DNA of 32,386 bases from Candidatus Aenigmatarchaeota archaeon (GTDB lineage: Archaea > Aenigmatarchaeota > Aenigmatarchaeia > GW2011-AR5), in contig JAGVVY010000032.1 of NCBI GenBank assembly GCA_018304585.1, forward strand, positions 1 to 32,386, written 5' to 3'. The position numbers and the translations under genes were made by a program. Positions 1 through 7,547 of this stretch are shown piece by piece; within the stretch, counting starts at the first letter, position 1, and every line of letters starts with the position of its first letter. Under the pieces are notes generated by a model. That model searched no databases. It worked only from the letters and a program-made list of their open reading frames with translations, and was not told where the DNA came from.

Positions 1-708
1 ATTACAGTGCTCTTGCTAAGTTATGCGTCCTTTGCGCATGGCGAAGAAACGCCGTGGCAGAAAGTCGGGATACCCGATCCTTTAAATGTATTATTCTGGG
101 TCTTTGCAATCTCTGCATTTGTTATCGCGGCATCCGTTTACTACAAAGATCATATTGGAATGCGGGCGAAGAAGCTTGCCTTTATCTGCATAGCCGCTCC
201 AATAATGCTGGGCGTGATATACCTGGCAGGAACCACTATTTATCTTAACATCAAGTCTGTGACAGGTGGGCCTGTGCATTGGCACGCCGATTATGAAGTA
301 TGGGCATGCGGGCGTTCATACGAGCTTATGGATCCCGAATACCTGTCAAATAAAGTCGGTTCAGAGGCCGTTCATGAGCATAATGACAACAGGATGCATG
401 TCGAAGGTATAATCTTCAGCATGGAGGATGCAAGCATCGGTGAATTCTTTGAAGCAGTAGGCGGGGAAATGGCCGGCGGATCGCTTTCATTGCCGACACC
501 GGAAGGGATCAAGGAATGGAAAGACGGGAATTTTTGCAGCGGGATGCCTGCAAAATGGTACATGTTCGTCAATAGCGTTGAAAGCAATGAATGGGGCGGG
601 CATATCATAGCTCCCTATCCGGATGTTCCGCCCGGCGACAGAATAAAATTAGTCTTTACCGAAAAGCCCGCGCAACAAATAAGCGCAGGACAATTTGAGG
701 TGCCATAG
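1..708 (+). CDS. HxHxD-motif secreted/membrane protein, 5' incomplete
   Basis: The reading frame is open to the window edge, so the GTG at 7 is probably not the real start. The first visible residues (VLLLSYASFAHG) look like the end of a signal peptide. One or two membrane segments follow (FWVFAISAFVIAASVYY and LAFICIAAPIMLGVIYLAG), then a soluble domain of about 150 residues with HWHADYEVWACG, HEHNDNRMHVEG and several acidic residues. The His/Asp pattern suggests metal binding at the outer face; this is inference. I recall similar HxHxD proteins only as uncharacterised archaeal proteins. The stop is followed at once by the start of a CcdA-like gene, so the two are probably co-transcribed and may work together in redox or metal handling outside the membrane. 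Confidence 0.6.
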   Translation: MTVLLLSYASFAHGEETPWQKVGIPDPLNVLFWVFAISAFVIAASVYYKDHIGMRAKKLAFICIAAPIMLGVIYLAGTTIYLNIKSVTGGPVHWHADYEVWACGRSYELMDPEYLSNKVGSEAVHEHNDNRMHVEGIIFSMEDASIGEFFEAVGGEMAGGSLSLPTPEGIKEWKDGNFCSGMPAKWYMFVNSVESNEWGGHIIAPYPDVPPGDRIKLVFTEKPAQQISAGQFEVP

Positions 709-1383
709 ATGGCTATAGAGGCTTCTTTGCCGACAATATGGACCGTCTTAATCACGGCAGCAGTAGATTCCGTCAATCCCTGCGCCATAGGCGTACTTAT
801 TCTGCTCATTTCAGCTATCGCGGTGAGGAGATCAAAGAAGGATGTTCTCAAATTGGGGTTCATCTATATTTCCGCCGTTTATGTTACGTATTTTCTGGCA
901 GGCCTGGGCCTGACGTTCTTCTTTCACTCGATACCTCTGTGGCTTACGGAATATGTATCGATTTTTGTAGGAACGATAGTTGTTATGGCAGGACTTATAG
1001 AAATAAAGTATTTCTTCTGGTACGGGCAGGGGATTTCTCTTTCAATAAAGCCGGAATATTCCAAAAAAATCCACAAATATGTTACAAATGTTACCGTACC
1101 GGGCCTTATTTTCCTTGGAATATTTGCGGCAGGAGTGGAGCTGCCGTGTACAGGAGGACCTTACCTGGCAATTACCCTTCTTCTATCCCAGAATTTCAAC
1201 CTTACTGCAGTGTTGCTTTTGTTAATTTATAACATAATATTTGTCATGCCGCTTGCAGTAATACTTCTGATGGCCTATTCGGGCACCAAAATTTCTTACA
1301 TGAGGCTCGCTACAGGTATACTTCTTATAGCCCTCGGCTTTGCTCTTATGCTTATAGCTAACGGGACAATAAATCTCGGATAG
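709..1383 (+). CDS. CcdA/DsbD-like transmembrane thiol-disulfide carrier
   Basis: A 224-residue protein with about six hydrophobic segments. Two conserved cysteines sit in the motifs expected for the CcdA/DsbD transmembrane family: NPCAIG near residue 25 in the first helix and ELPCTGGPY near residue 148. In the family these cysteines pass reducing equivalents from cytoplasmic thioredoxin across the membrane. The ATG directly follows the TAG of the upstream gene (tagATG), indicating translational coupling. The likely partner is the upstream HxHxD protein, which also contains cysteines in its outside domain. The family call is good; the electron acceptor is unknown. Confidence 0.8.
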   Translation: MAIEASLPTIWTVLITAAVDSVNPCAIGVLILLISAIAVRRSKKDVLKLGFIYISAVYVTYFLAGLGLTFFFHSIPLWLTEYVSIFVGTIVVMAGLIEIKYFFWYGQGISLSIKPEYSKKIHKYVTNVTVPGLIFLGIFAAGVELPCTGGPYLAITLLLSQNFNLTAVLLLLIYNIIFVMPLAVILLMAYSGTKISYMRLATGILLIALGFALMLIANGTINLG

Positions 1384-1442
1384 GAAGCCCGCCAGACATG
1401 ACAGGACATTCATTAATTTGAAGCCAGCGGTTGCAGTATTTT

Positions 1443-1454
1443 TTACTTAAATAG
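1443..1454 (+). promoter_or_regulatory. TATA box of the triple winged-helix gene
   Basis: TTACTTAAATAG lies in a short AT-rich stretch with its centre about 25 nt before the ATG at 1474. That spacing fits an archaeal TATA box giving a leaderless transcript, and no Shine-Dalgarno motif is seen. Confidence 0.5.
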
Positions 1455-1473
1455 TCTTTTGATAAATCGAAAA

Positions 1474-2337
1474 ATGCCGAGCGGAAATGACGAAGAGCGT
1501 TGCGTTATAAATTTGACAAATCGTGTCAGTTACGATCTTTTTACAGATGATGTATATGTAGATGGCGAACCGGCGCATATAACGCCCATGCCCAAAATAA
1601 TTTTAAGGCGGCTGGTTGTAAAGCGGGGTTATGTATGTCCCGACAAGGTGCTTTTGGCAGATGCCAGCAGCAGTGGCGGAAAATCCGCGCTACGACAACA
1701 CATAAAGCGTCTCAGACGAGCATTGGGCGATTCGGGAAAAACGCCTGCCATCATAATACAATCCGGCAACGGCTATATGATCGGGGGCACGTATGCCCTT
1801 TCGCCCGTTGAATATGAAATTCACAAATATGCGAAATCGAGGCCTGGAACCGCCGTTTCTTTTGAAGAAATCGGGAGGCATGCTGGCATAGGGGGTACGT
1901 GGGACTCGCCGGTCAGACATTACATACATAGTCTAAATCATAAAGTTCCTAAAGAAGAGAGATTGGCATCGGTTATCGGTTTCGGCTATGTCTATCCCGG
2001 ATGCATGGAAACTGAAATATTGCGTTCCGGCGATATCACATATGAAGCCAATTCGCATATGGTTTACCGCAATGGGCAGGATATTAGAATGGGAATCGCG
2101 GATAAGCTTGCCTTAAAGCACATGATGGAACATGCCGGGGAAGTTGTTTCAAGGTCTTATCTGTCACAGCTTTTAGGTTTAGGTGGCGGTGTTGGCAATG
2201 CCATGACGAAGAGGATGACGCGAATTAATAAGGCTATTTCCGGGAGCGAAGGAGACGGCGATTGCATAACGGCGGCAAAAGGCAAAGGCTACGTGTTTTC
2301 AGCGCCGGTAACGCGGGAAACAATCACTTACACGTAG
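1474..2337 (+). CDS. Protein of three tandem OmpR/PhoB-type winged-helix domains
   Basis: A 287-residue protein from the ATG at 1474; the track's TTG at 1459 would add five residues but overlaps the promoter region. It reads as three successive winged-helix units. Unit 1 (about 15-105) has the OmpR effector pattern ITPMPKIILRRLVVKRG...LRQHIKRLRRALGD...IIQSGNGYMI. Unit 2 (about 106-180) has YALSPVEYEIHKYAK...VRHYIHSLNHKV...VIGFGYVYPG. Unit 3 (about 181-285) has MGIADKLALKHMMEHAGEVVSRSYLSQLLG...MTKRMTRINKAI...AAKGKGYVFSA. Each ends in the G-x-GY-hairpin typical of the wing. There is no receiver or kinase domain. It probably binds DNA; the target is unknown. It sits just ahead of the ribosomal protein operon, reading the same way. 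Confidence 0.65.
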   Translation: MPSGNDEERCVINLTNRVSYDLFTDDVYVDGEPAHITPMPKIILRRLVVKRGYVCPDKVLLADASSSGGKSALRQHIKRLRRALGDSGKTPAIIIQSGNGYMIGGTYALSPVEYEIHKYAKSRPGTAVSFEEIGRHAGIGGTWDSPVRHYIHSLNHKVPKEERLASVIGFGYVYPGCMETEILRSGDITYEANSHMVYRNGQDIRMGIADKLALKHMMEHAGEVVSRSYLSQLLGLGGGVGNAMTKRMTRINKAISGSEGDGDCITAAKGKGYVFSAPVTRETITYT

Positions 2338-2355
2338 GAAACGTCGGCAATTCGC

Positions 2356-2366
2356 GCTTAAATACG
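2356..2366 (+). promoter_or_regulatory. Upstream TATA-box candidate for the ribosomal operon
   Basis: GCTTAAATACG matches the archaeal TATA pattern. A start of transcription about 25 nt downstream would give a leader of about 100 nt before uL3 and would retain its GAGGAG ribosome-binding site. It competes with the box at 2453. Confidence 0.35.
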
Positions 2367-2452
2367 TTTCATTTTAAGTAATATCCTCTCACGTACCCGG
2401 AAGGATTGTACCGTTGCAGTCTTGTTCTACGTTGGCGAGTGCCCCGGAAACA

Positions 2453-2462
2453 GTTAAATAAG
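2453..2462 (+). promoter_or_regulatory. Proximal TATA-box candidate for the ribosomal operon
   Basis: GTTAAATAAG is centred about 32 nt before the uL3 ATG. Transcription from it would begin only a few bases ahead of the ATG and would cut into the GAGGAG site at 2478-2483, so either this box gives a near-leaderless mRNA or the upstream box is the main one. Confidence 0.4.
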
Positions 2463-2488
2463 TAAGCTCATAATAAAGAGGAGAGAAA

Positions 2489-3424
2489 ATGCCCCATAAA
2501 GGAAGACCAAGACGAGGATCGTTGCAGTACAAGAGGGTAAGAGCGGCGCGCATATACCCGCGGGTATCTTTCTATTCAGAAAACAACGAGGCAAAACCGC
2601 TGATGTTCGCAGGCTGGAAGGCCGGCATGACGCACGTCAAATACACCGACTCCAATTCCAAGTCCCCGACGCATGGCAAGGTCGTCATCAAGGCAGCCAC
2701 GATAATCGAAATTCCTTCTCTTCTTGTTTGCGGCGTAAGATTTTACGCCGGCACCCGGACCGTCTCTGAAAAATGGATGGAAAACCTTCCCAAAAACGTT
2801 CAGGATAAAGCAGGCAAGCAGTTCGGTGCTTTCGTGGAAAAAGCGGATGATGCGAGGATCATAGTTGCAACGCAGCCGGAAAAGAGCGGCATGAAGAAAT
2901 CGATGCCTGAAGTTTTTGAAATAGGAATAGGCGGAAAAGGCCCGGCCAAGATCGAATACGCCAAGTCTTTGCTTGGCAAGGAAATATCCGCCAGGGACAT
3001 ATTCATTCCCGGAGAAAGCATAAGCGCCACGGCAGTCACGAAGGGGTACGGATACACGGGGCCGGTAAAGAGATACGGCATAAGGATACAGTTCAGAAAA
3101 GACAAGCAGATGAACAGGCACGTAGGCTCTCTTGGCCCGACAACGCCGGGCAAGGTGGACTGGAGAGTACCGCAGGCAGGCCAGTACGGATTCTTCAACA
3201 GGACTGACAAGAACAAGAGGATATTGCTCATAGGAAACGATGCAGCGAAGATAAACGCCAACGGCGGGCTGCTCGGTTATGGGACGGTCAAGGGCGACTA
3301 TATGCTGATTGAAGGCTCCGTGCCCGGAACAAAGAAAAGGCTGATCATGCTCAGAAAAACGCAGGGCAAGGCCGATCCGGTGGAACTTTCATATGTTTCG
3401 CTTGAGAGCAAGCAGGGTGCATGA
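2489..3424 (+). CDS. rpl3: Ribosomal protein uL3 (L3), archaeal type
   Basis: A 311-residue protein, close to the usual archaeal length. It has the typical N-terminus (PHKGRPRRGSLQYKRVRAARIYPRV), the GWKAGMTHV segment and the loop reaching towards the peptidyl transferase centre, including GYGYTGPVKRYGIR and the VGSLGPTTPGKVDWRVPQAGQYG stretch characteristic of archaeal and eukaryotic L3. GAGGAG at 2478-2483 is a good ribosome-binding site five bases before the ATG. It is the first gene of the cluster; its last codons overlap the start region of uL4 (ATGA). Confidence 0.95.
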   Translation: MPHKGRPRRGSLQYKRVRAARIYPRVSFYSENNEAKPLMFAGWKAGMTHVKYTDSNSKSPTHGKVVIKAATIIEIPSLLVCGVRFYAGTRTVSEKWMENLPKNVQDKAGKQFGAFVEKADDARIIVATQPEKSGMKKSMPEVFEIGIGGKGPAKIEYAKSLLGKEISARDIFIPGESISATAVTKGYGYTGPVKRYGIRIQFRKDKQMNRHVGSLGPTTPGKVDWRVPQAGQYGFFNRTDKNKRILLIGNDAAKINANGGLLGYGTVKGDYMLIEGSVPGTKKRLIMLRKTQGKADPVELSYVSLESKQGA

Positions 3425-3426
3425 GC

Positions 3427-4218
3427 ATGGCAAAGATATACGACATTCAGGGGAAAGAGGCTGGAAGCGTGGAACTGCCTGCCGTATTCAAGACGGAATA
3501 CAAGCCTTCGTTGATAAAGAAGGCGGTGCTGGCCATGCAGGCCAACAAGAGGCAGGCTTACGGAAGAGACCCGCTCGCAGGCAAGAAGACTTCCGCCCAC
3601 TACCACGGAAGCAGGCATTATAGGTACACCATGATGAACAAGGAGATGGCAAGAATATCGAGAATCCACGGAAGGATAGGATATCTTGCGTTCACGGCAA
3701 GGTTCGTTCCCCAGGCGGTAAAGGGAAGGAAGGCCCACCCCCCTGTCGCAGAGAAAGTCTGGGCGCAGAAGATCAACAAGAAGGAAGCAAGAGCTGCGGT
3801 CAAGTCCCTGATAGGGGCCACGGCCAATGCTGAAATAGTCAAGGCAAGGGGACATCTTTACGAGAACCAGCTTCCGGTCATAGTCACGAACGATTTCGAG
3901 AAGATTTCCAAGGCCAAGGAAATGGCGGTTGCCCTTGAAAAAGTCCTGGGCTCCAAGGAAATGGCAAGGTCCGGGCAGAAGAAAATCAGGGCGGGCAAGG
4001 GAAAAACAAGAGGGAGAAAGTACAGGCAGAAGATAGGCCCGCTCCTCGTGGTTTCTGCAAAATGCGATGCCATGAAGGCCTGCTCCGGAATACCCGGGGT
4101 GAACGTGGTGACCGCATCCAACGTGAATGCGGAATTCCTCGCGCCGGGCACGCATGCCGGAAGATTGGCCGTCTACACGGTTTCGGCGTTGAAGGAGCTT
4201 GAAAAGAGGTTTGCATGA
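3427..4218 (+). CDS. rpl4: Ribosomal protein uL4 (L4)
   Basis: Archaeal/eukaryotic L4 with the long tunnel loop (GRDPLAGKKTSAHYHGSRHYRYTMMNKEMARISRIHGR) and the conserved RGHLYENQLPVIVTNDFEKI and RGRKYRQKIGPLLVV segments. I prefer the ATG at 3427 (MAKIYDIQGKE, 263 residues) because AGGGTG lies about eight bases upstream; the alternative ATG at 3421 overlaps the uL3 stop as ATGA and adds two residues. It is part of the large subunit tunnel wall and is translationally coupled to uL3. Confidence 0.93.
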   Translation: MAKIYDIQGKEAGSVELPAVFKTEYKPSLIKKAVLAMQANKRQAYGRDPLAGKKTSAHYHGSRHYRYTMMNKEMARISRIHGRIGYLAFTARFVPQAVKGRKAHPPVAEKVWAQKINKKEARAAVKSLIGATANAEIVKARGHLYENQLPVIVTNDFEKISKAKEMAVALEKVLGSKEMARSGQKKIRAGKGKTRGRKYRQKIGPLLVVSAKCDAMKACSGIPGVNVVTASNVNAEFLAPGTHAGRLAVYTVSALKELEKRFA

Positions 4219-4220
4219 TT

Positions 4221-4583
4221 ATGGCTGAAGAAAAGAAAACGAAAGCTGTTCCAAAAGCCGCAAAGGCCGCAACAAAGGTCGAGTCGAAGCAAAAGCCGGC
4301 TGAAACGGCCATGGTAGTCAAGGATGATCCTTACAAGACGGTCAAGTTCGTGCTTATGACGGAAAAAGCGGTCCAGACCATAGAAAGGGACAACAGGATG
4401 GCATTTGTCGTGGACATCAAGGCCGAAAAGGACGGCATAAAGAAATCGGTTGAAAGCATGTTCGGCGCGCCCGTAACTTCGGTCAGGACATCCATAGACC
4501 AGAAGAGAAGGAAGCGCGCATACGTGAAATTCAAGAACGCAGGTGCGGCAGGCGACATAGCGATCAAGCTTGGAATAATATGA
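4221..4583 (+). CDS. rpl23: Ribosomal protein uL23 (L23) with Lys/Ala-rich N-terminal tail
   Basis: The conserved L23 core starts near residue 35 (DPYKTVKFVLMTEKAVQTIERDNRMAFVVDIKAEKDGIKKSVESMFG) and ends with the RRKRAYVKFKNAGAAGDIAIKLGII strand. About 35 residues rich in Lys, Ala and Glu precede it, a low-complexity extension that is also known from some archaeal and eukaryotic homologues. Start choice: ATG at 4221 (MAEEKK); the overlapping ATG at 4215 (ATGATTATG) is the alternative. The protein lies at the tunnel exit, where SRP and the translocon dock. Confidence 0.92.
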   Translation: MAEEKKTKAVPKAAKAATKVESKQKPAETAMVVKDDPYKTVKFVLMTEKAVQTIERDNRMAFVVDIKAEKDGIKKSVESMFGAPVTSVRTSIDQKRRKRAYVKFKNAGAAGDIAIKLGII

Positions 4584-4593
4584 CGGTGAAAAA

Positions 4594-5283
4594 ATGGGAA
4601 AGAATTTGATACAGCAGAGAAGAGGAAAAGGCAATCCCAGATACAGGTCGCCTTCCCACAGATTCCCGGGCCTTGCCACTTACGACAACATACCGAAAGG
4701 GGCCACGTCGGGCATAGTCACGAAGATAATAGACGCGCCCGGCAAGACGCTGCCGCTGGCGGAGGTTGATTACAACGGGACAAAGGTGCTCCACCTTCCT
4801 AACCAGGGCATATCGGTAGGGCAGACAATCTCGATGTCTTCGGCAGAGGAAGGCAACATAGTTACGCTGAAGGAAATTCCGGAAGGAACAAGGATATATA
4901 ATATTGAATTGACGCCGGGCGACGGAGGAAGGCTCTGCAGAAGCTCGGGCACGTTCGCAGTCGTAGTGGCAAGAGAGGAGAAGAAAGTCGTTGTACTCAT
5001 GCCTTCAAAGAAGAAGAAGGAAATACCCGCGGACTGCCGCGCCACCGTGGGCACTACGGCCGGCGCGGGCAGGATAGACAAGCCTTTCATGAAGGCGGGC
5101 AACAAATACCACGCCATGAAGGCGCTCGGCAAGTTCACGGCCAAGACCTCGGCCACGAACAAGAACGCGGTGCAGCATCCGTTCGGAGGCAAGAACTTCG
5201 GCAAGCACAAGACGGTCTCGAGAAACAGGCCACCCGGAAGAAAGGTAGGAAGCCTCGCGCCGAGAAGAACAGGAAAGAAGTGA
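4594..5283 (+). CDS. rpl2: Ribosomal protein uL2 (L2)
   Basis: A 229-residue protein with the L2 OB-fold and SH3-like domains: RGKGNPRYRSPSHRFPG at the start, GTRIYNIELTPGDGGRLCRSSGTFAVVV in the middle, and the catalytic-centre-proximal C-terminus NAVQHPFGGKNFGKHKTVSRNRPPGRKVGSLAPRRTGKK. GGTGA at 4585-4589 is the ribosome-binding site, just after the uL23 stop. It binds 23S rRNA domain IV and is needed for subunit joining. Confidence 0.95.
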   Translation: MGKNLIQQRRGKGNPRYRSPSHRFPGLATYDNIPKGATSGIVTKIIDAPGKTLPLAEVDYNGTKVLHLPNQGISVGQTISMSSAEEGNIVTLKEIPEGTRIYNIELTPGDGGRLCRSSGTFAVVVAREEKKVVVLMPSKKKKEIPADCRATVGTTAGAGRIDKPFMKAGNKYHAMKALGKFTAKTSATNKNAVQHPFGGKNFGKHKTVSRNRPPGRKVGSLAPRRTGKK

Positions 5284-5287
5284 TGAC

Positions 5288-5671
5288 ATGGCAAAGAAAT
5301 TTTTGTTCAGGGGAAAGACCACGGAAGAGCTTCAGGCCATGAACATGGAGGAGTTCAGCAAGGTCATAGACTCCCGCGCGAGAAGGGCGCTTCTTCGCGG
5401 ATACACAAAGCAGGAGAAGAAGCTTATCGAGGACATAAGAAAGAACGACGGCAAGCTTGTGAGAACGCAGTGCCGCGACATGGTCATAGTCCCGGAGATG
5501 ATAGGCCACAAGATAGGCATCCACAACGGGAAGGAATTCGTGGCAATGGACATCAAGACCGAAATGCTTGGACGCAGGCTCGGCGAATTTTCGCTTACCC
5601 GCGGACGCGTGAAACACTCGTCGCCTGGGATAGGCGCAACGCGCTCCAGCAAGGCAGTATCGTTGAAGTGA
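5288..5671 (+). CDS. rps19: Ribosomal protein uS19 (S19)
   Basis: A 127-residue archaeal S19. It carries FLFRGKTTEELQAMNMEEFSKVIDSRARRALLRG (the archaeal/eukaryotic N-terminal part), VRTQCRDMVIVPEMIGHKIGIHNGKEFVAMDIKTEMLGRRLGEFSLTR and the C-terminal HSSPGIGATRSSKAVSLK. It lies in the head of the small subunit. The ATG follows the uL2 stop by four bases. Confidence 0.95.
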   Translation: MAKKFLFRGKTTEELQAMNMEEFSKVIDSRARRALLRGYTKQEKKLIEDIRKNDGKLVRTQCRDMVIVPEMIGHKIGIHNGKEFVAMDIKTEMLGRRLGEFSLTRGRVKHSSPGIGATRSSKAVSLK

Positions 5672-5677
5672 TGAAAA

Positions 5678-6103
5678 ATGCCCTATACATTCGCACCGGA
5701 AGAGAAGCATGCCAAAGCGTACGGCAGGAACCTTAGGATGAGCCCCAAGAAGGGGGAGCTTATCTGCAACATGTTAAGGAAAAAGAAGTTGAGCGTCGCC
5801 AAGAGAATGCTCAAGGACATGTACACGGGCAAGCGAAGCATGGGGGGCAAATACTACACAAAGACCGTGAAGGAACTGCTGGACCTGCTCGTGAGCTGCG
5901 AAAAGAATGCGCTGTCGCTTGGCATGGACACGGCAAAGATGTTCGTGTTCGCTTCCTCGCACAAAGGTACGATGTTCAGGAGAAGGAGAAGAAAATCCGG
6001 ATTCGGCTCGACGATGAAGACCGCCAACGTGGAAATGATACTCGTTGAAACGGGAAAAGCGAAGCCGAAGGAAAAGCCCGCGGCAAAGACGGTGAAACAA
6101 TGA
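5678..6103 (+). CDS. rpl22: Ribosomal protein uL22 (L22)
   Basis: A 141-residue protein recognised by KHAKAYGRNLRMSPKKGELICNMLR at the N-terminus, the hairpin loop region, and FRRRRRKSGFGSTMKTANVEMILVE. L22 lines the exit tunnel constriction with uL4. It starts after a tandem TGATGA at the end of uS19 and ends by overlapping uS3 (ATGA). The last 13 residues are a Lys/Pro/Ala tail. Confidence 0.93.
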   Translation: MPYTFAPEEKHAKAYGRNLRMSPKKGELICNMLRKKKLSVAKRMLKDMYTGKRSMGGKYYTKTVKELLDLLVSCEKNALSLGMDTAKMFVFASSHKGTMFRRRRRKSGFGSTMKTANVEMILVETGKAKPKEKPAAKTVKQ

Positions 6104-6762
6104 AAGAAAGAATATTCATAGCCAAGGCCAAGGAAGAAGTCAACATGCAGGAGTTCATAAGGAAGCACTTCTCCACGGCCAAGGTCGGCGACATAGAAAT
6201 ACAGAAAACGCCAATAATGACAAGGATCGTGCTCCACACGACAACCCCCGGCCTGATAATAGGCTCGGGCGGCGAGAAGATAAGGGAAATAACCGACATG
6301 CTCAGGGACAAGTTCAAGATAGACAATCCGCAGATAGACGTGCAGAAGATAGACGACGCGAACCTTGACGCGGCGATCGTCGCCAAGAGCCTCGCTTCAC
6401 AGATAGAATCCGGAGTGAATTACAGGAGGCTTGGCAACTTTTATCTCGAGAAGATCATGAGATCAGGCGCGGTAGGGTGCGAAATAGTCATGTCCGGAAA
6501 GCTTTCCGGAGAAAGATCAAGAAGAGACAGGTTCGTTGCAGGATACGTCAAGAAATCCGGCGAGCTTGCAAAGCAGCACGTGCGCAAAGGATTCGCGGTT
6601 GCCAATCCCAAGCTCGGCAATATAGGCGTGTCGGTTCAGATAATGGTGGATTATCCCCAGTCGATTGCGAACAGCGTGAGAAAGATAACTGAACCGGTTC
6701 CAAAGGCAGAGGAGGCGGAACCGGCAAAGCCCGAAGCTGCGGAAGAAGGAAAAAGGGAATGA
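6100..6762 (+). CDS. rps3: Ribosomal protein uS3 (S3), KH-domain protein
   Basis: A 220-residue protein. The KH domain motif GLIIGSGGEKIREITDMLRDKF is at about residues 50-70, followed by the S3 C-terminal domain (RLGNFYLEKIMRSGAVGCEIVMSGKLSGERSRRDRFVAGYVKKSGE). S3 forms part of the mRNA entry channel. The C-terminus has a Glu/Ala/Lys-rich tail of about 25 residues. It is joined to its neighbours by ATGA overlaps on both sides. Confidence 0.95.
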   Translation: MKERIFIAKAKEEVNMQEFIRKHFSTAKVGDIEIQKTPIMTRIVLHTTTPGLIIGSGGEKIREITDMLRDKFKIDNPQIDVQKIDDANLDAAIVAKSLASQIESGVNYRRLGNFYLEKIMRSGAVGCEIVMSGKLSGERSRRDRFVAGYVKKSGELAKQHVRKGFAVANPKLGNIGVSVQIMVDYPQSIANSVRKITEPVPKAEEAEPAKPEAAEEGKRE

Positions 6763-6764
6763 TT

Positions 6765-6965
6765 ATGGCGTTCATAAAGAAAGACAAGCTGAAGGCCATG
6801 AAGGCATCGGAGATAGATGCCAAGATACAGGAGATAAAGCTCGAGCTGTCGAAGGAGATGGCGCTGAGCGAAATCGGCAGCACCGTCAAGAATCCCGGAA
6901 ACATCAGGGAAATGAGGCGGACCATAGCCAGGCTCCTGACTAAAAAGAGAGGTGGTTCACAATAG
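6765..6965 (+). CDS. rpl29: Ribosomal protein uL29 (L29)
   Basis: A 66-residue all-helical L29 (LKAMKASEIDAKIQEIKLELSKEMALSEIG...GNIREMRRTIARLLTKKRG). The ATG at 6765 (MAFIKK) is preferred to the overlapping ATG at 6759. The stop TAG shares its T and A with the proposed ATA start of the next gene (ATAG at 6962-6965), so termination and the next start coincide. Confidence 0.92.
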   Translation: MAFIKKDKLKAMKASEIDAKIQEIKLELSKEMALSEIGSTVKNPGNIREMRRTIARLLTKKRGGSQ

Positions 6966-7267
6966 CAGTTTGCCCGAAATGCGGTTTGCCGAAAGAGTTG
7001 TGCGTATGCGAGACGATAGCGAAAGAGTCGAGAAAAATAACGATAAGCACGGAACAGAAAAGATACGGCAAATATACAACCGTGATAAAGGGCATAGACG
7101 AGAAGCAAATAAGCCTGAGGGAAGTGACGACAAAGCTCAAATCGAAATTGGCTTGCGGGGGGACCCACAAGAACGGCGAAATAGCGCTTCAGGGAAACCA
7201 CAAGGACAAGGTCAAGAAAATACTCGTGCAGGAGGGATTTCCCGAAGACATGATAGAGCTGAAGTGA
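6962..7267 (+). CDS. Translation initiation factor aIF1 (SUI1 family), proposed ATA start
   Basis: The frame encodes CPKCGLPKELCVCE followed by a SUI1 domain (KYTTVIKGIDEKQISLREVTTKLKSKLACGGTHKNGEIALQGNHKDKVKKILVQEGF). aIF1 scans with the small subunit and enforces start-codon choice. The in-frame stop TAA at 6941 leaves only the codons AAA GAG AGG TGG TTC ACA ATA GCA GTT TGC before the conserved CPKCG, so no ATG, GTG or TTG exists upstream of that motif. ATA at 6962 lies five bases after AGGTGGT and overlaps the uL29 stop, and would give MAVCPKCG (101 residues). The track's TTG start at 6986 would remove the first Cys pair. A base error (ATG read as ATA) is possible, but a G there would also abolish the uL29 stop and lengthen uL29 by 17 residues. 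Confidence 0.85.
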   Translation: MAVCPKCGLPKELCVCETIAKESRKITISTEQKRYGKYTTVIKGIDEKQISLREVTTKLKSKLACGGTHKNGEIALQGNHKDKVKKILVQEGFPEDMIELK

Positions 7268-7543
7268 ATGAGAAACGCAAGGAATCTCGTGCGCCACGAA
7301 TTCATAGGCCTTGAATGCGAAATCGTGCGGTCCTCAAATCCGTCGCAAGCCGGCATCAGCGGTCGGGTGATAGACGAGGGCATGCGCATCATGATCGTCA
7401 GGACCCGGGACGGGGACAAGAAAATCGAAAAAAAGAATTCGGTTTTCCGGTTCGCGGTCGGCGGGAAGAAAGTGGAAGTGGACGGAAATTTCATAATCGC
7501 AAGGCCCGAGGACAGGATAAAGAAGAAGATATCAAGATGGTGA
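7268..7543 (+). CDS. rnp1: RNase P protein component 1 (Rpp29/Pop4 family)
   Basis: A 91-residue protein with the compact barrel of archaeal Rpp29: LVRHEFIGLECEIVRSSNPSQAGISGRVIDEGMRIMIVRT...KKNSVFRFAVGGKKVEVDGNFIIARPEDRIKKK. It is a protein subunit of RNase P, which trims the 5' leader of tRNA precursors. Its position between aIF1 and uS17 is the standard archaeal order. The ATG follows the aIF1 stop with no gap. Confidence 0.92.
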   Translation: MRNARNLVRHEFIGLECEIVRSSNPSQAGISGRVIDEGMRIMIVRTRDGDKKIEKKNSVFRFAVGGKKVEVDGNFIIARPEDRIKKKISRW

Positions 7544-7547
7544 AAAG

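Noticed and set aside
3298-4155. 285-residue minus-strand ORF
   Set aside because: Shadow of uL3 and uL4; composition is typical of an antisense frame.
6986-7267. TTG start for aIF1 as given in the track
   Set aside because: It removes the first CPKC pair of the conserved zinc motif and has no spaced ribosome-binding site.
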